A stretch of 6,711 bases of DNA from Nitrospina sp. Lineage in GTDB: Bacteria > Nitrospinota > Nitrospinia > Nitrospinales > Nitrospinaceae. The DNA lies in NCBI GenBank assembly GCA_004357435.1, contig SMVS01000148.1, positions 1 to 6,711 of the forward strand, written 5' to 3'. The stretch's first letter is position 1, and every line of letters starts with the position of its first letter. Below the pieces are notes generated by a model, which made no database searches, was not told where the DNA came from, and saw only the letters and a list, made by a program, of their open reading frames with translations. Shown here in pieces: positions 1 to 6,131 of the stretch. The translations under genes were made by a program, and so were the position numbers.

Positions 1-100
1 CCTGTCGGAAGTCGTTGCCTTTATTCATTTTATTTTTAGGCGGGGTATTTCTTGTCCCACTCTGAGGCTTAAGCAAATAATTTCAAGCAGGTCGGACAGA

Positions 101-129
101 AAAATAGCCTTGAATTCCCTACATGTCAA
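101..129 (-). promoter_or_regulatory. Predicted sigma70-type promoter reading leftwards out of the window
   Basis: On the minus strand there is a perfect TTGACA (124-129), a 17-nt spacer, and TATTTT (101-106), which matches the -10 consensus at four of six positions. Transcription would start near position 94 and run off the left edge. The first possible product is a frame opening with ATG at 28-26 (MNKGNDFRQ, then the edge), but no Shine-Dalgarno sequence precedes it, so the transcript could equally carry a later gene or an RNA. The boxes and spacing are seen directly; function is inferred. Confidence 0.5.
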
Positions 130-202
130 ATAAATTTTAATTCTGGGAAGGAAAACAAATCCCGGCAGGTTCTCAGATTATGTGAATACGTTCTTCAGAC
201 AA

Positions 203-224
203 CGCAATCCTCTAGGAGTTTGCG
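203..224 (-). terminator. Small hairpin just downstream of the ferredoxin gene, possible weak terminator
   Basis: CGCAA (203-207) pairs with TTGCG (220-224). Inside, a further three base pairs close a four-base loop, with a two-base bulge. It lies about 25 nt past the minus-strand ferredoxin stop, where a terminator is expected. The sequence that follows in the direction of transcription (TTGTCTGAAG) is not a proper U-tract, so this may be an mRNA 3'-end stabiliser or chance. Confidence 0.3.
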
Positions 225-247
225 AACCCCACACTGACACAAGGCAC

Positions 248-574
248 TCAATAAGGCATGACCCCGTATTTCTCCTCATACTCTTCCAAAGGAATCATAT
301 CGATGGCATCCCAGGGACACCCCTCCAGCAGGGTATCCATCGGCCCCTTGGTAACACACTTATTACACCCGATACATAAAAGCGGATCAACCACCACTAA
401 ATTGAAAACGGGAGCATGTGGATTTTTAACCTCGTACATGCAAAGGTCCACCGGACATTCTGTAATGCAGATCGGAGCCCCACTACAGCCTGTACAGGCT
501 TCATTGATCACCGCCATTAATTTTGGCTTGCGTTTTCTTTGAACGTTCCGTTTAGCTTTTTCGGCAACCGCCAT
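248..574 (-). CDS. Small ferredoxin with two [4Fe-4S] cluster motifs of unusual spacing
   Basis: A soluble 108-residue protein, probably a cytoplasmic low-potential electron carrier. From the ATG at 574 there is a basic N-terminal stretch (about residues 5-19, rich in Lys and Arg). The first motif is C27-x2-C30-x5-C36-x3-C40-P, with an extra C45. The second is C67-x2-C70-x2-C73-x12-C86-P. In 2[4Fe-4S] ferredoxins the first three cysteines of one motif share a cluster with the last cysteine of the other, so eight ligands are available for two clusters. Classic bacterial ferredoxins have three residues before the final CP; twelve here means an inserted loop. The tail is acidic (LEEYEEKYG). A TTG at 589 would add five residues; I prefer the ATG at 574, though neither start has a strong ribosome-binding site. 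The gene is single, divergent from the holB operon, with its own promoter at 633-661. The redox partner cannot be told from the sequence; 2-oxoacid:ferredoxin oxidoreductases are typical ones. Ferredoxin fold: confident; partner: unknown. Confidence 0.9.
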   Translation of the reverse strand: MAVAEKAKRNVQRKRKPKLMAVINEACTGCSGAPICITECPVDLCMYEVKNPHAPVFNLVVVDPLLCIGCNKCVTKGPMDTLLEGCPWDAIDMIPLEEYEEKYGVMPY

Positions 575-632
575 AATTGACCCATTCAATCCAAGAGTTT
601 ATGAATTCAATTCTAAACAAAAACAGAGGCAT

Positions 633-661
633 TTTATAGCAAAATTCAACGGTTTGCGCAA
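633..661 (-). promoter_or_regulatory. Predicted promoter of the ferredoxin gene
   Basis: On the minus strand TTGCGC (656-661, four of six matches to the -35 consensus) is followed by a 17-nt spacer and TATAAA (633-638, five of six matches to the -10 consensus). Transcription would start near 626, leaving a leader of about 50 nt before the ATG at 574. The -35 box lies inside a perfect 12-bp palindrome (652-663). Boxes and spacing are seen directly; activity is inferred. Confidence 0.5.
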
Positions 662-663
662 AC
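652..663. promoter_or_regulatory. Perfect 12-bp palindrome, candidate operator over the ferredoxin -35 box
   Basis: GTTTGCGCAAAC is a perfect dyad without a spacer. It overlaps the predicted -35 element of the leftward ferredoxin promoter and lies in the divergent region facing the holB operon. A bound dimeric regulator would block RNA polymerase at the ferredoxin promoter. No regulator gene is in the window and I do not recognise the site as belonging to a named family. Confidence 0.3.
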
Positions 664-834
664 AAATTGCGGAGAACAGGTTGCGGGCCCAGCTGATCGC
701 CCATATTGGCGCCGCCGCCACCCCGGTTTTTGATTTACTTCAAAGGCTCAATGTAATAATATCCAAGGGATTTTAGGCTCTTTTGGGGGCCTTCGGGATG
801 GGATGGCAACGGCCCAGAAGTTTAAAAATACTTT

Positions 835-862
835 TTCAACGCTTGTTTCAGGCGATTATCAT
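835..862 (+). promoter_or_regulatory. Weak promoter candidate for the holB operon
   Basis: TTCAAC (835-840, three of six matches to the -35 consensus), a 16-nt spacer, then TATCAT (857-862, five of six matches to the -10 consensus) stand just ahead of the holB ATG. The leader would be only about 15 nt, and no Shine-Dalgarno sequence precedes the ATG at 885. A promoter is expected here because the upstream gene is divergent, but the exact site is uncertain. Confidence 0.25.
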
Positions 863-884
863 ATATGTGTAAACAACACAAAGC

Positions 885-1898
885 ATGTCATTCAACAGCA
901 TTCTTGGCCAAGGTCAAGCTAAACATATAATAGCCAAAGCGCTTCAGCACGGCACCCTGCCCCACGCTTATTTGTTTTACGGTCCCGAAAGTATCGGGAA
1001 AAGGTTGCTGGCGAGGCAATTGGCCAAAGCTTTGAACTGCACCGAACAGGGGCCGGCAGACGCTTGCGACGCGTGTCAGTCCTGCATCAAAATAGAGCAA
1101 AATATACATCCCGATTTTTTCCTCCTCGCACCTGCCAAATCCACACCCACCGCACGTGAAGCCGTCATTAAAATCGATGCCGTGCGGAATTTGCAATCCA
1201 AACTGGGCTATTTCCCCTATGAAGGCCGGACCAAGGTCGCCATCATCGATTCGGTGGAGAAAATGAATCCCCAGGCCAGCAACTCGTTCCTCAAAACTCT
1301 GGAAGAGCCGCCGTCGTCCACCCTGTTGATCCTGATCACCGCCAGCCCCAATCAATTATTGCCCACTTTGGTTTCCCGCTGTCAGGGCATCCGATTTCAT
1401 CCCCTACCGCCGGAATCCATCAAGGAAATCCTGCTCAACCAAACAGCAACGGACCGTATGGAACCGAGCGAGGTCGAATTGCGCGTTCTCAGGTCCAAAG
1501 GGCAAGTCAGCCGGGCCCTGGATGAGAATGTAGCCGAGATCGCGCAACAGCGGCAAGAATTGATCGACCTGCTGGAACATCTTTCCTGGGACCGTATCGA
1601 TCTTCTCTTTCAGTGGTCGAAAGCCCGGGCCCGCGACAAGGACCGGGTGACCGAAGTGCTGGAAGAGCTGATGGGCTTACTGCGCGATATAGCTTTTTTA
1701 AAAACCCAGAACAACAGCGAGCTTTTGTTGAACCGTGATGTCGCCCATCTCCTGCGGCCGCTGGCTTCCAAAAAATCTTTAGCCGGGTTGTTGAAGTTTA
1801 TGGACGGCGTGCAACAAACGCTCCACGCTTTATCGGGCAATGCCAATGTCCAACTGTCACTGGAAAATATGCTTTTACAATATTGTGAAACGACTTAA
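885..1898 (+). CDS. holB: DNA polymerase III subunit delta-prime (clamp loader)
   Basis: The 337-residue protein is the delta-prime subunit of the clamp loader, which with delta and tau/gamma opens the beta sliding clamp and places it on primed DNA. The start fits the family: MSFNSILGQ, then HAYLFYGP leading to a P-loop-like GPESIGKR (residues 33-40). Four zinc-site cysteines follow (C52, C61, C64, C67). The Walker B-like region VAIIDSVEKM (118-127) leads to SFLKTLEEPP (134-143), a signature of the DnaX/HolB family. The SRC motif of clamp loader subunits is at 164-166. The C-terminal helical part (about 180-337) is the less conserved collar region. The IDSVEKM segment lacks the catalytic DE pair of an active ATPase, usual for delta-prime. 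Length is near that of E. coli HolB. It is the first gene of the rightward operon. In many genomes tmk precedes holB; here the upstream gene is the divergent ferredoxin. A dnaX identity is less likely because the protein is too short and follows the delta-prime pattern. Confidence 0.93.
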   Translation: MSFNSILGQGQAKHIIAKALQHGTLPHAYLFYGPESIGKRLLARQLAKALNCTEQGPADACDACQSCIKIEQNIHPDFFLLAPAKSTPTAREAVIKIDAVRNLQSKLGYFPYEGRTKVAIIDSVEKMNPQASNSFLKTLEEPPSSTLLILITASPNQLLPTLVSRCQGIRFHPLPPESIKEILLNQTATDRMEPSEVELRVLRSKGQVSRALDENVAEIAQQRQELIDLLEHLSWDRIDLLFQWSKARARDKDRVTEVLEELMGLLRDIAFLKTQNNSELLLNRDVAHLLRPLASKKSLAGLLKFMDGVQQTLHALSGNANVQLSLENMLLQYCETT

Positions 1899-1904
1899 GA
1901 ACTT

Positions 1905-2780
1905 ATGAACCCCGCATCCAAAGAAAAAGATAACGAACTCGAGTCCTCCCCTGAGGCGCCGCGTTTTATCCTGGGCGTCCGGCTCAGGGGAAGCAACAAG
2001 TCCGTGCGCTGCAATCCCGTAGGTTTCAATTTGCGGGTGGGGATGACTGTCATGGTCGATACCGAGGACGGTCCACATCTGGCGACGGTGGCCTCAAACA
2101 AGATCATCAACTTTAATAAAGTCCACTGTTCCAACCCGCCCAAAATTTTGCGGGTCGCCAATGAGAAAGACTTGACTGTTGACGAGGAAAAGCAAAAACG
2201 GGAAAGGACCGCCACGGCCCTCTGCCTGGATGTGATTGCGCGGTTGAAACTTCGCATGAACTTGAGCCATGTGGTGTTTTTCAGCGAAATGAACAAATCT
2301 ATTTTTTACTTCTCGGCAGAGGGCCGAGTCGACTTCCGGGAATTGGTCAAGCAACTCGCCTCGCAACTCAAACACCGCATAGAAATGCGGCAGCTTGGAG
2401 TCCGTGATATCGCCAAGGCCCTCACCGGTTACGGCATGTGCGGTCAATCCCTGTGTTGCTCCACTTTTCTGCCCAAGTTTTCGCCGGTCACCATCCGGAT
2501 GGCCAAGGATCAGGGTTTAGCGCTCAATCCCGGTAAAATTTCCGGCGTGTGCGGGCGCCTCATGTGTTGCCTCCAGTATGAACACGAAACCTATCGGGAA
2601 ATGATCAAAGAGCTTCCCAAAGTGGGTAAAACCATCACCACCCCCGACGGACCCGGCAGGGTCATCCACAACGATATCCTCAAGCAAATGATCACCGTCC
2701 GCCTTGATGCCGACTACATCATGTACTATCATCTGAACGAGCTGAAGGACTCGATGTCTGAACAACCGAAATCCTCCTGA
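1905..2780 (+). CDS. ricT: PSP1-domain protein, RicT/YaaT family regulator
   Basis: A 291-residue member of the PSP1/YaaT family. In Bacillus subtilis RicT (YaaT) acts with RicA (YmcA) and RicF (YlbF) in a complex carrying Fe-S clusters and FAD; it promotes RNase Y-dependent mRNA maturation and affects sporulation, biofilm and competence. Outside Firmicutes the role is largely unknown. An N-terminal beta-rich region (about 20-85) with GVRLRGSNKSVRC is followed by a charged segment (88-104) and the core PSP1 C-terminal domain (about 105-225). The hallmark cysteines are all present: GYGMCGQSLCC (C179, C184, C185) and GVCGRLMCC (C216, C221, C222), the residues expected to hold Fe-S clusters. LPKFSPVTIRMAK between them is also typical. 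The C-terminal part (240-280) looks like a small beta domain (TTPDGPGRVI). The gene begins 6 nt after holB, without a strong ribosome-binding site, so translation is probably coupled. No ricA or ricF homologue is in the window. Family: confident; function in this organism: inferred. Confidence 0.9.
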   Translation: MNPASKEKDNELESSPEAPRFILGVRLRGSNKSVRCNPVGFNLRVGMTVMVDTEDGPHLATVASNKIINFNKVHCSNPPKILRVANEKDLTVDEEKQKRERTATALCLDVIARLKLRMNLSHVVFFSEMNKSIFYFSAEGRVDFRELVKQLASQLKHRIEMRQLGVRDIAKALTGYGMCGQSLCCSTFLPKFSPVTIRMAKDQGLALNPGKISGVCGRLMCCLQYEHETYREMIKELPKVGKTITTPDGPGRVIHNDILKQMITVRLDADYIMYYHLNELKDSMSEQPKSS

Positions 2781-2818
2781 TTCCCGACTCCAAAAACTCT
2801 GAACCTGGAACCCTGAAA

Positions 2819-4741
2819 ATGTCGAAGAAGTTTTACATCACCACCCCGATCTATTACGTCAACGATGTCCCGCACATCGGGCACGCCTACACCACCATTG
2901 CCGCCGATGTCGCCGCCCGTTACAAACGGCTGGGAGGACACGATGTTTTTTTTCTGACGGGGACGGACGAACATGGCCAAAAGGTCCAGCAGGCCGCCAT
3001 AGAAGCCGGAAAATCACCGCAGGACCATGTCGATTCCCTTTACATCCGGTTTAAAGAGCTGTGGCAAAAACTCAATATTTCTCACACCGATTTCATCCGC
3101 ACCACCGAACCACGACATAAAAAGGTGGTGCAGGAAATTTTGCAGGACCTTCATGATCGTGGCGAAATTTACAAGGATTCCTATGAAGGCTGGTACTGCA
3201 TGCCGGACGAGAGGTTCTGGACCGAGAAAGACCTGGTGGACGGCAACTGTCCCGAATGCGGACGCAAGGTGGAAAAAATCAAGGAGTACAATTATTTTTT
3301 CAAGATGGGCCAGCATCAGGATTGGTTGATCGAGCAAATCCAGTCCAACGAAAAATTTATTCTGCCGGCGTCGCGCAGAAACGAAGTTTTAGGTTTTCTC
3401 CAGAAACCGTTGGAGGATCTGTGCATTTCCCGGCCCAAAGAACGACTGTCCTGGGGCATCCCCCTGCCCTTCGATGACGACTACGTGACCTACGTCTGGT
3501 TCGACGCATTGATCAACTACATCTCCGTTCACGGGTCACTCGCGGATGTACGCGCCAGCGGTTACTGGCCGACCAGCCACCACCTGATCGGCAAGGACAT
3601 CCTCACCACGCATGCGGTGTACTGGTCGACCATGCTCAAGGCCATGGACCTGGCAGTGCCCGATAACATTTTCGCGCATGGCTGGTGGACGGTGAACGGA
3701 CAAAAAATGTCCAAGTCGCTGCGCAACGTGGTCGAGCCGAACCTGCTCATCGAACAGTTCGGTGTGGATGTCATCCGCTACTTTCTTTTGCGTGAAGTGC
3801 CATTCGGTCTCGACGGCGATTTTTCCCACAAAGCCCTGATCGGCAGAATCAACAGCGACCTCGCCAACAATCTGGGCAACCTGGTCAACCGCACCCTCAA
3901 CATGCTGGGCAAATATTTTAAGGGCATCGTTCCCCAGCCGGACGCGGCCGGAGATGAAGACGCGCTCTTAAAAAAGAAATGTTCCGAGGTGGTCGGCGAG
4001 GTCGATAAATTATTCGATGAGTTGGCCTTCAGTAAAATTTTAATGAAAATCTGGGAACTCCTCGACACCAGCAACCAGTACATCAACAACACCGCGCCCT
4101 GGAACCTTGCCAAATCGGAGGAAGGCAAAAAACGGTTGGCGACGGTGATGTACAACTCAGCCGAGGCGGTACGGGTCATTGGAATATTGATCAGCCCGTT
4201 CATGCCGGAGACCGGGGACAAAATCATGGCACAGCTCGGCATCGATACGCCGGTCAATCAGCAGGGTTTGGATTCCCTCAAACAATGGGGATGGATCAAG
4301 GCCGAAACGCAGACCCACCAGGGCGCGCAAATCTTTCCACGTATCGACGACCCAGCCGCCGCCAAACTCCTCGCGTCCATCGAAACCGGCAGTGAACCGG
4401 AAAAAACAGAGCCGCCCGAACAAATCACCATTGAAGATGTCATGAAGCTCGACCTGCGCACGGCCAAGATCCTCGAAGCTGAGAAAGTGAAGAAATCCAA
4501 AAAACTAATCAAGCTGAAGGTGGACCTCGGCAACGAACAACGGCAGGTGCTGGCGGGTATCGCCGAAACCTACGAACCGGAACAACTCATTGGCCGCACC
4601 GTTATTTTGGTCGCCAACCTCAAACCCGCCAAACTCATGGGGCTGGAATCGCAGGGCATGATCCTGGCCGGAAGCAGTGGCAAAAAGATTGTGCTGGCCG
4701 GATTTGATGAAGCGCTGGATTTGGGGGCGCGCGTGAAATGA
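2819..4741 (+). CDS. metG: Methionyl-tRNA synthetase with C-terminal tRNA-binding domain
   Basis: The 640-residue enzyme joins methionine to tRNA(Met) using ATP in the cytoplasm. It is a class I synthetase: PIYYVNDVPHIGH carries the HIGH motif (19-22), TGTDEHGQK (47-55) is typical of MetRS, and KMSKS is at 296-300. The zinc-finger insertion lies at about 124-150, with CMPD (127-130) and CPEC (144-147). The alpha-helical anticodon-binding domain follows (about 340-510), including the NLVNRTL and APWNLAK segments. A Pro/Glu-rich linker (about 522-536) leads to a Trbp111/EMAP-II-type OB-fold domain (537-640, LDLRTAKILEAEKV, MILAG), which in relatives dimerises the enzyme and helps bind tRNA. Length and architecture match the bacterial MetRS type with a fused tRNA-binding domain. 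Only three of the four usual zinc cysteines are present; the position of the second holds Asp130. The start follows ricT by 38 nt, with a weak GGA-type ribosome-binding site; the stop overlaps the tatD start (ATGA). Confidence 0.96.
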   Translation: MSKKFYITTPIYYVNDVPHIGHAYTTIAADVAARYKRLGGHDVFFLTGTDEHGQKVQQAAIEAGKSPQDHVDSLYIRFKELWQKLNISHTDFIRTTEPRHKKVVQEILQDLHDRGEIYKDSYEGWYCMPDERFWTEKDLVDGNCPECGRKVEKIKEYNYFFKMGQHQDWLIEQIQSNEKFILPASRRNEVLGFLQKPLEDLCISRPKERLSWGIPLPFDDDYVTYVWFDALINYISVHGSLADVRASGYWPTSHHLIGKDILTTHAVYWSTMLKAMDLAVPDNIFAHGWWTVNGQKMSKSLRNVVEPNLLIEQFGVDVIRYFLLREVPFGLDGDFSHKALIGRINSDLANNLGNLVNRTLNMLGKYFKGIVPQPDAAGDEDALLKKKCSEVVGEVDKLFDELAFSKILMKIWELLDTSNQYINNTAPWNLAKSEEGKKRLATVMYNSAEAVRVIGILISPFMPETGDKIMAQLGIDTPVNQQGLDSLKQWGWIKAETQTHQGAQIFPRIDDPAAAKLLASIETGSEPEKTEPPEQITIEDVMKLDLRTAKILEAEKVKKSKKLIKLKVDLGNEQRQVLAGIAETYEPEQLIGRTVILVANLKPAKLMGLESQGMILAGSSGKKIVLAGFDEALDLGARVK

Positions 4742-6129
4742 TCATCGACACCCATGCTCATGTCGACATGGATCAATTCGATGCCGACCGGGATGAAACC
4801 ATTGAGCGGGCCCGGCAAAGCGGCGTCAAATACATCGTCAATGTGGGATGCGATATCGATAGCAGTCGCCGTTCGATTGAGCTGACCGAGCACTACGATT
4901 TTATCTACGCCACCGCTGGCATCCATCCGCACGACGTCAAGGACATCACCGGCGATACCTATCTGGAACTGCGCGACCTTCTGCAACATCCGAAAGTCAT
5001 CGCCGTTGGGGAGACGGGTCTCGACTATTTCAAAAATTATTCGCCGCCGGATTTACAAAGAGAGCATTTGCGCAAACAGGTGGAGCTGGCGCTGGAGGTC
5101 CACAAACCGTTGATCATCCACAGCCGCGACGCGAACGCGGACATCATTGCCATTCTGTCCGAATATTTCAAGAACGATGAGAATGGCAGAGCCGGCATCT
5201 TCCACTGCTTTTCCGGCGATCAGGAATTGGCCAATGCCGCTTTGGCGATGGGGTTTTACATTTCCTTTTCCGGCTCGGTCACTTTTAAAAATGCCGACAG
5301 CCTGCGGGAAGTGGCTAAAACCATTCCCGCCGACCGCCTCTTGGCGGAAACCGATTGCCCCTACATGGCGCCGGTGCCCATGCGCGGTAAACGCAACGAA
5401 CCGTCGTTCGTGAACCACACGGCGGAAAGGCTGGCCGAAATACGCGGGCTCAAGCTCGACGATGTGCATCGCACCATGGAACTCAACTTTTACGATTTAT
5501 TTGGCATCGGCGAACAAGCGAAACCCGGAACCGTTTCCTATCAGATCCGCAACTCGCTCTACCTCAACCTGACGCAACGATGCACCAACAGTTGTGGGTT
5601 CTGCACACGCCTCACCAAGCCGATCGTTCAGGGCTACAACCTGGCGCTCGACCGCGAACCGACCGCCTTGGAAATTTGGGAATCGATCGACGATCCCACC
5701 AAATATGAAGAGGTGGTGTTTTGCGGCTACGGCGAACCGACTCTGCGGCTCGACGTGATTGTGGAAGTCGCAAAAAAAATCAAGGACGCCGGCGGACGCG
5801 TGCGGCTCAACACCAACGGTCACGGCAACGTGATCAACAAACGCAACATCCTGCCCGAACTGAAGGGCCTGGTGGATGAGGTGTCGGTCAGCCTCAACGC
5901 CGACACGTCGGAGGCTTACGATGAAATCTGTGTCCCCTTACCTTCGTACCGCGGCAGGATTTACGGCGAGATCAAGGACTTCATTGCAGAAGCTAAAAAA
6001 TATATCCCCGATGTGCAGGTGACAATTGTCACACACCAAAAAAACGTGGACGAGGACCGGTGCGAAGCCATCGTCAATAAAGAATTCGGCGTGAAGTACC
6101 GGGCGCGCCGCTACAACATCGTGGGCTGA
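4738..6129 (+). CDS. tatD: TatD-family metal-dependent nuclease fused to a radical SAM domain
   Basis: The 463-residue protein has two domains. Residues 1-258 form a complete TatD amidohydrolase-fold domain: DTHAHVD (4-10, metal ligands H6 and H8), GIHPHD (61-66), GETGLDYF (91-98, metal ligand E92), H128 in IIHSR, H156 in FHCFSG, and ETDCP (204-208). TatD proteins are two-metal 3'-5' exonucleases acting on DNA and implicated in repair and DNA degradation. After a short linker (about 257-267) comes a radical SAM domain (about 268-463): C282-x3-C286-x2-C289 for the [4Fe-4S] cluster, GYGEP (330-334) for SAM binding, RLNTNG (356-361) and VSVSLNA (382-388). Other cysteines are C329, C398 and C442. 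The domain is short and has no SPASM-like tail. It resembles the TatD-associated radical SAM family (TIGR04038, as I recall it), known both beside and fused to TatD; its reaction is unknown. The ATG overlaps the metG stop (ATGA), so translation is probably coupled; GGGGG upstream may serve as ribosome-binding site. No frameshift is visible. Domain calls: confident; joint function: unknown. Confidence 0.93.
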   Translation: MIIDTHAHVDMDQFDADRDETIERARQSGVKYIVNVGCDIDSSRRSIELTEHYDFIYATAGIHPHDVKDITGDTYLELRDLLQHPKVIAVGETGLDYFKNYSPPDLQREHLRKQVELALEVHKPLIIHSRDANADIIAILSEYFKNDENGRAGIFHCFSGDQELANAALAMGFYISFSGSVTFKNADSLREVAKTIPADRLLAETDCPYMAPVPMRGKRNEPSFVNHTAERLAEIRGLKLDDVHRTMELNFYDLFGIGEQAKPGTVSYQIRNSLYLNLTQRCTNSCGFCTRLTKPIVQGYNLALDREPTALEIWESIDDPTKYEEVVFCGYGEPTLRLDVIVEVAKKIKDAGGRVRLNTNGHGNVINKRNILPELKGLVDEVSVSLNADTSEAYDEICVPLPSYRGRIYGEIKDFIAEAKKYIPDVQVTIVTHQKNVDEDRCEAIVNKEFGVKYRARRYNIVG

Positions 6130-6131
6130 TT

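Larger units (their letters stand above)
1..247. other. Left-edge intergenic region without a convincing gene
   Basis: This A+T-rich stretch lies beyond the 3' end of the ferredoxin gene. All frames are short or broken. One plus-strand frame is open from the edge to a TAA near 130 (about 43 codons) but has no recognisable family features. On the minus strand an ATG at 28-26 opens a frame that leaves the window after nine codons; it could be the start of a neighbouring gene served by the promoter at 101-129. Apart from that promoter and the hairpin at 203-224, I see nothing here. Confidence 0.5.
575..884. other. Divergent intergenic region between the ferredoxin gene and the holB operon
   Basis: About 310 bp separate the two divergent starts. 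The left part is A+T-rich and holds the ferredoxin promoter and palindrome. The middle (about 670-727) is distinctly G+C-rich. The right part again becomes A+T-rich and holds a weak promoter candidate for holB. A plus-strand frame is open from at least 570 to a TAG at 774-776, but its only plausible start is the TTG at 654, giving 40 residues with no recognised family. I do not call it a gene. No convincing riboswitch or terminator is visible. Confidence 0.5.

Noticed and set aside
258..542. Plus-strand open frame of 94 codons
   Set aside because: It lies antisense to the ferredoxin gene, whose cysteine motifs make the minus strand the coding one.
248..589. TTG at 589 as start of the ferredoxin
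   Set aside because: It adds only five residues and has no properly spaced ribosome-binding site; the ATG at 574 is the simpler start, though the upstream one is not excluded.
668..728. G+C-rich stretch ending in CCCCGGTTTTT, looked at as a terminator
   Set aside because: Only short four-base stems can be formed before the T-run, and no gene ends upstream on the plus strand.
779..820. GGGCC and GGCCC arms looked at as a riboswitch or leader hairpin before holB
   Set aside because: Five base pairs around a loop of nearly twenty bases is weak, and no known riboswitch core is visible.
888..1355. Minus-strand open frame of 155 codons
   Set aside because: Antisense to holB, which has the full delta-prime motif set; the antisense product is Gly/Gln/Phe-rich and has no known domain.
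3778..4257. Minus-strand open frame of 159 codons
   Set aside because: Antisense to the anticodon-binding region of metG; Ser/Leu/Arg-rich translation without family features.
5053..5469. Minus-strand open frame of 138 codons
   Set aside because: Antisense to the TatD domain; low-information composition typical of an antisense shadow.
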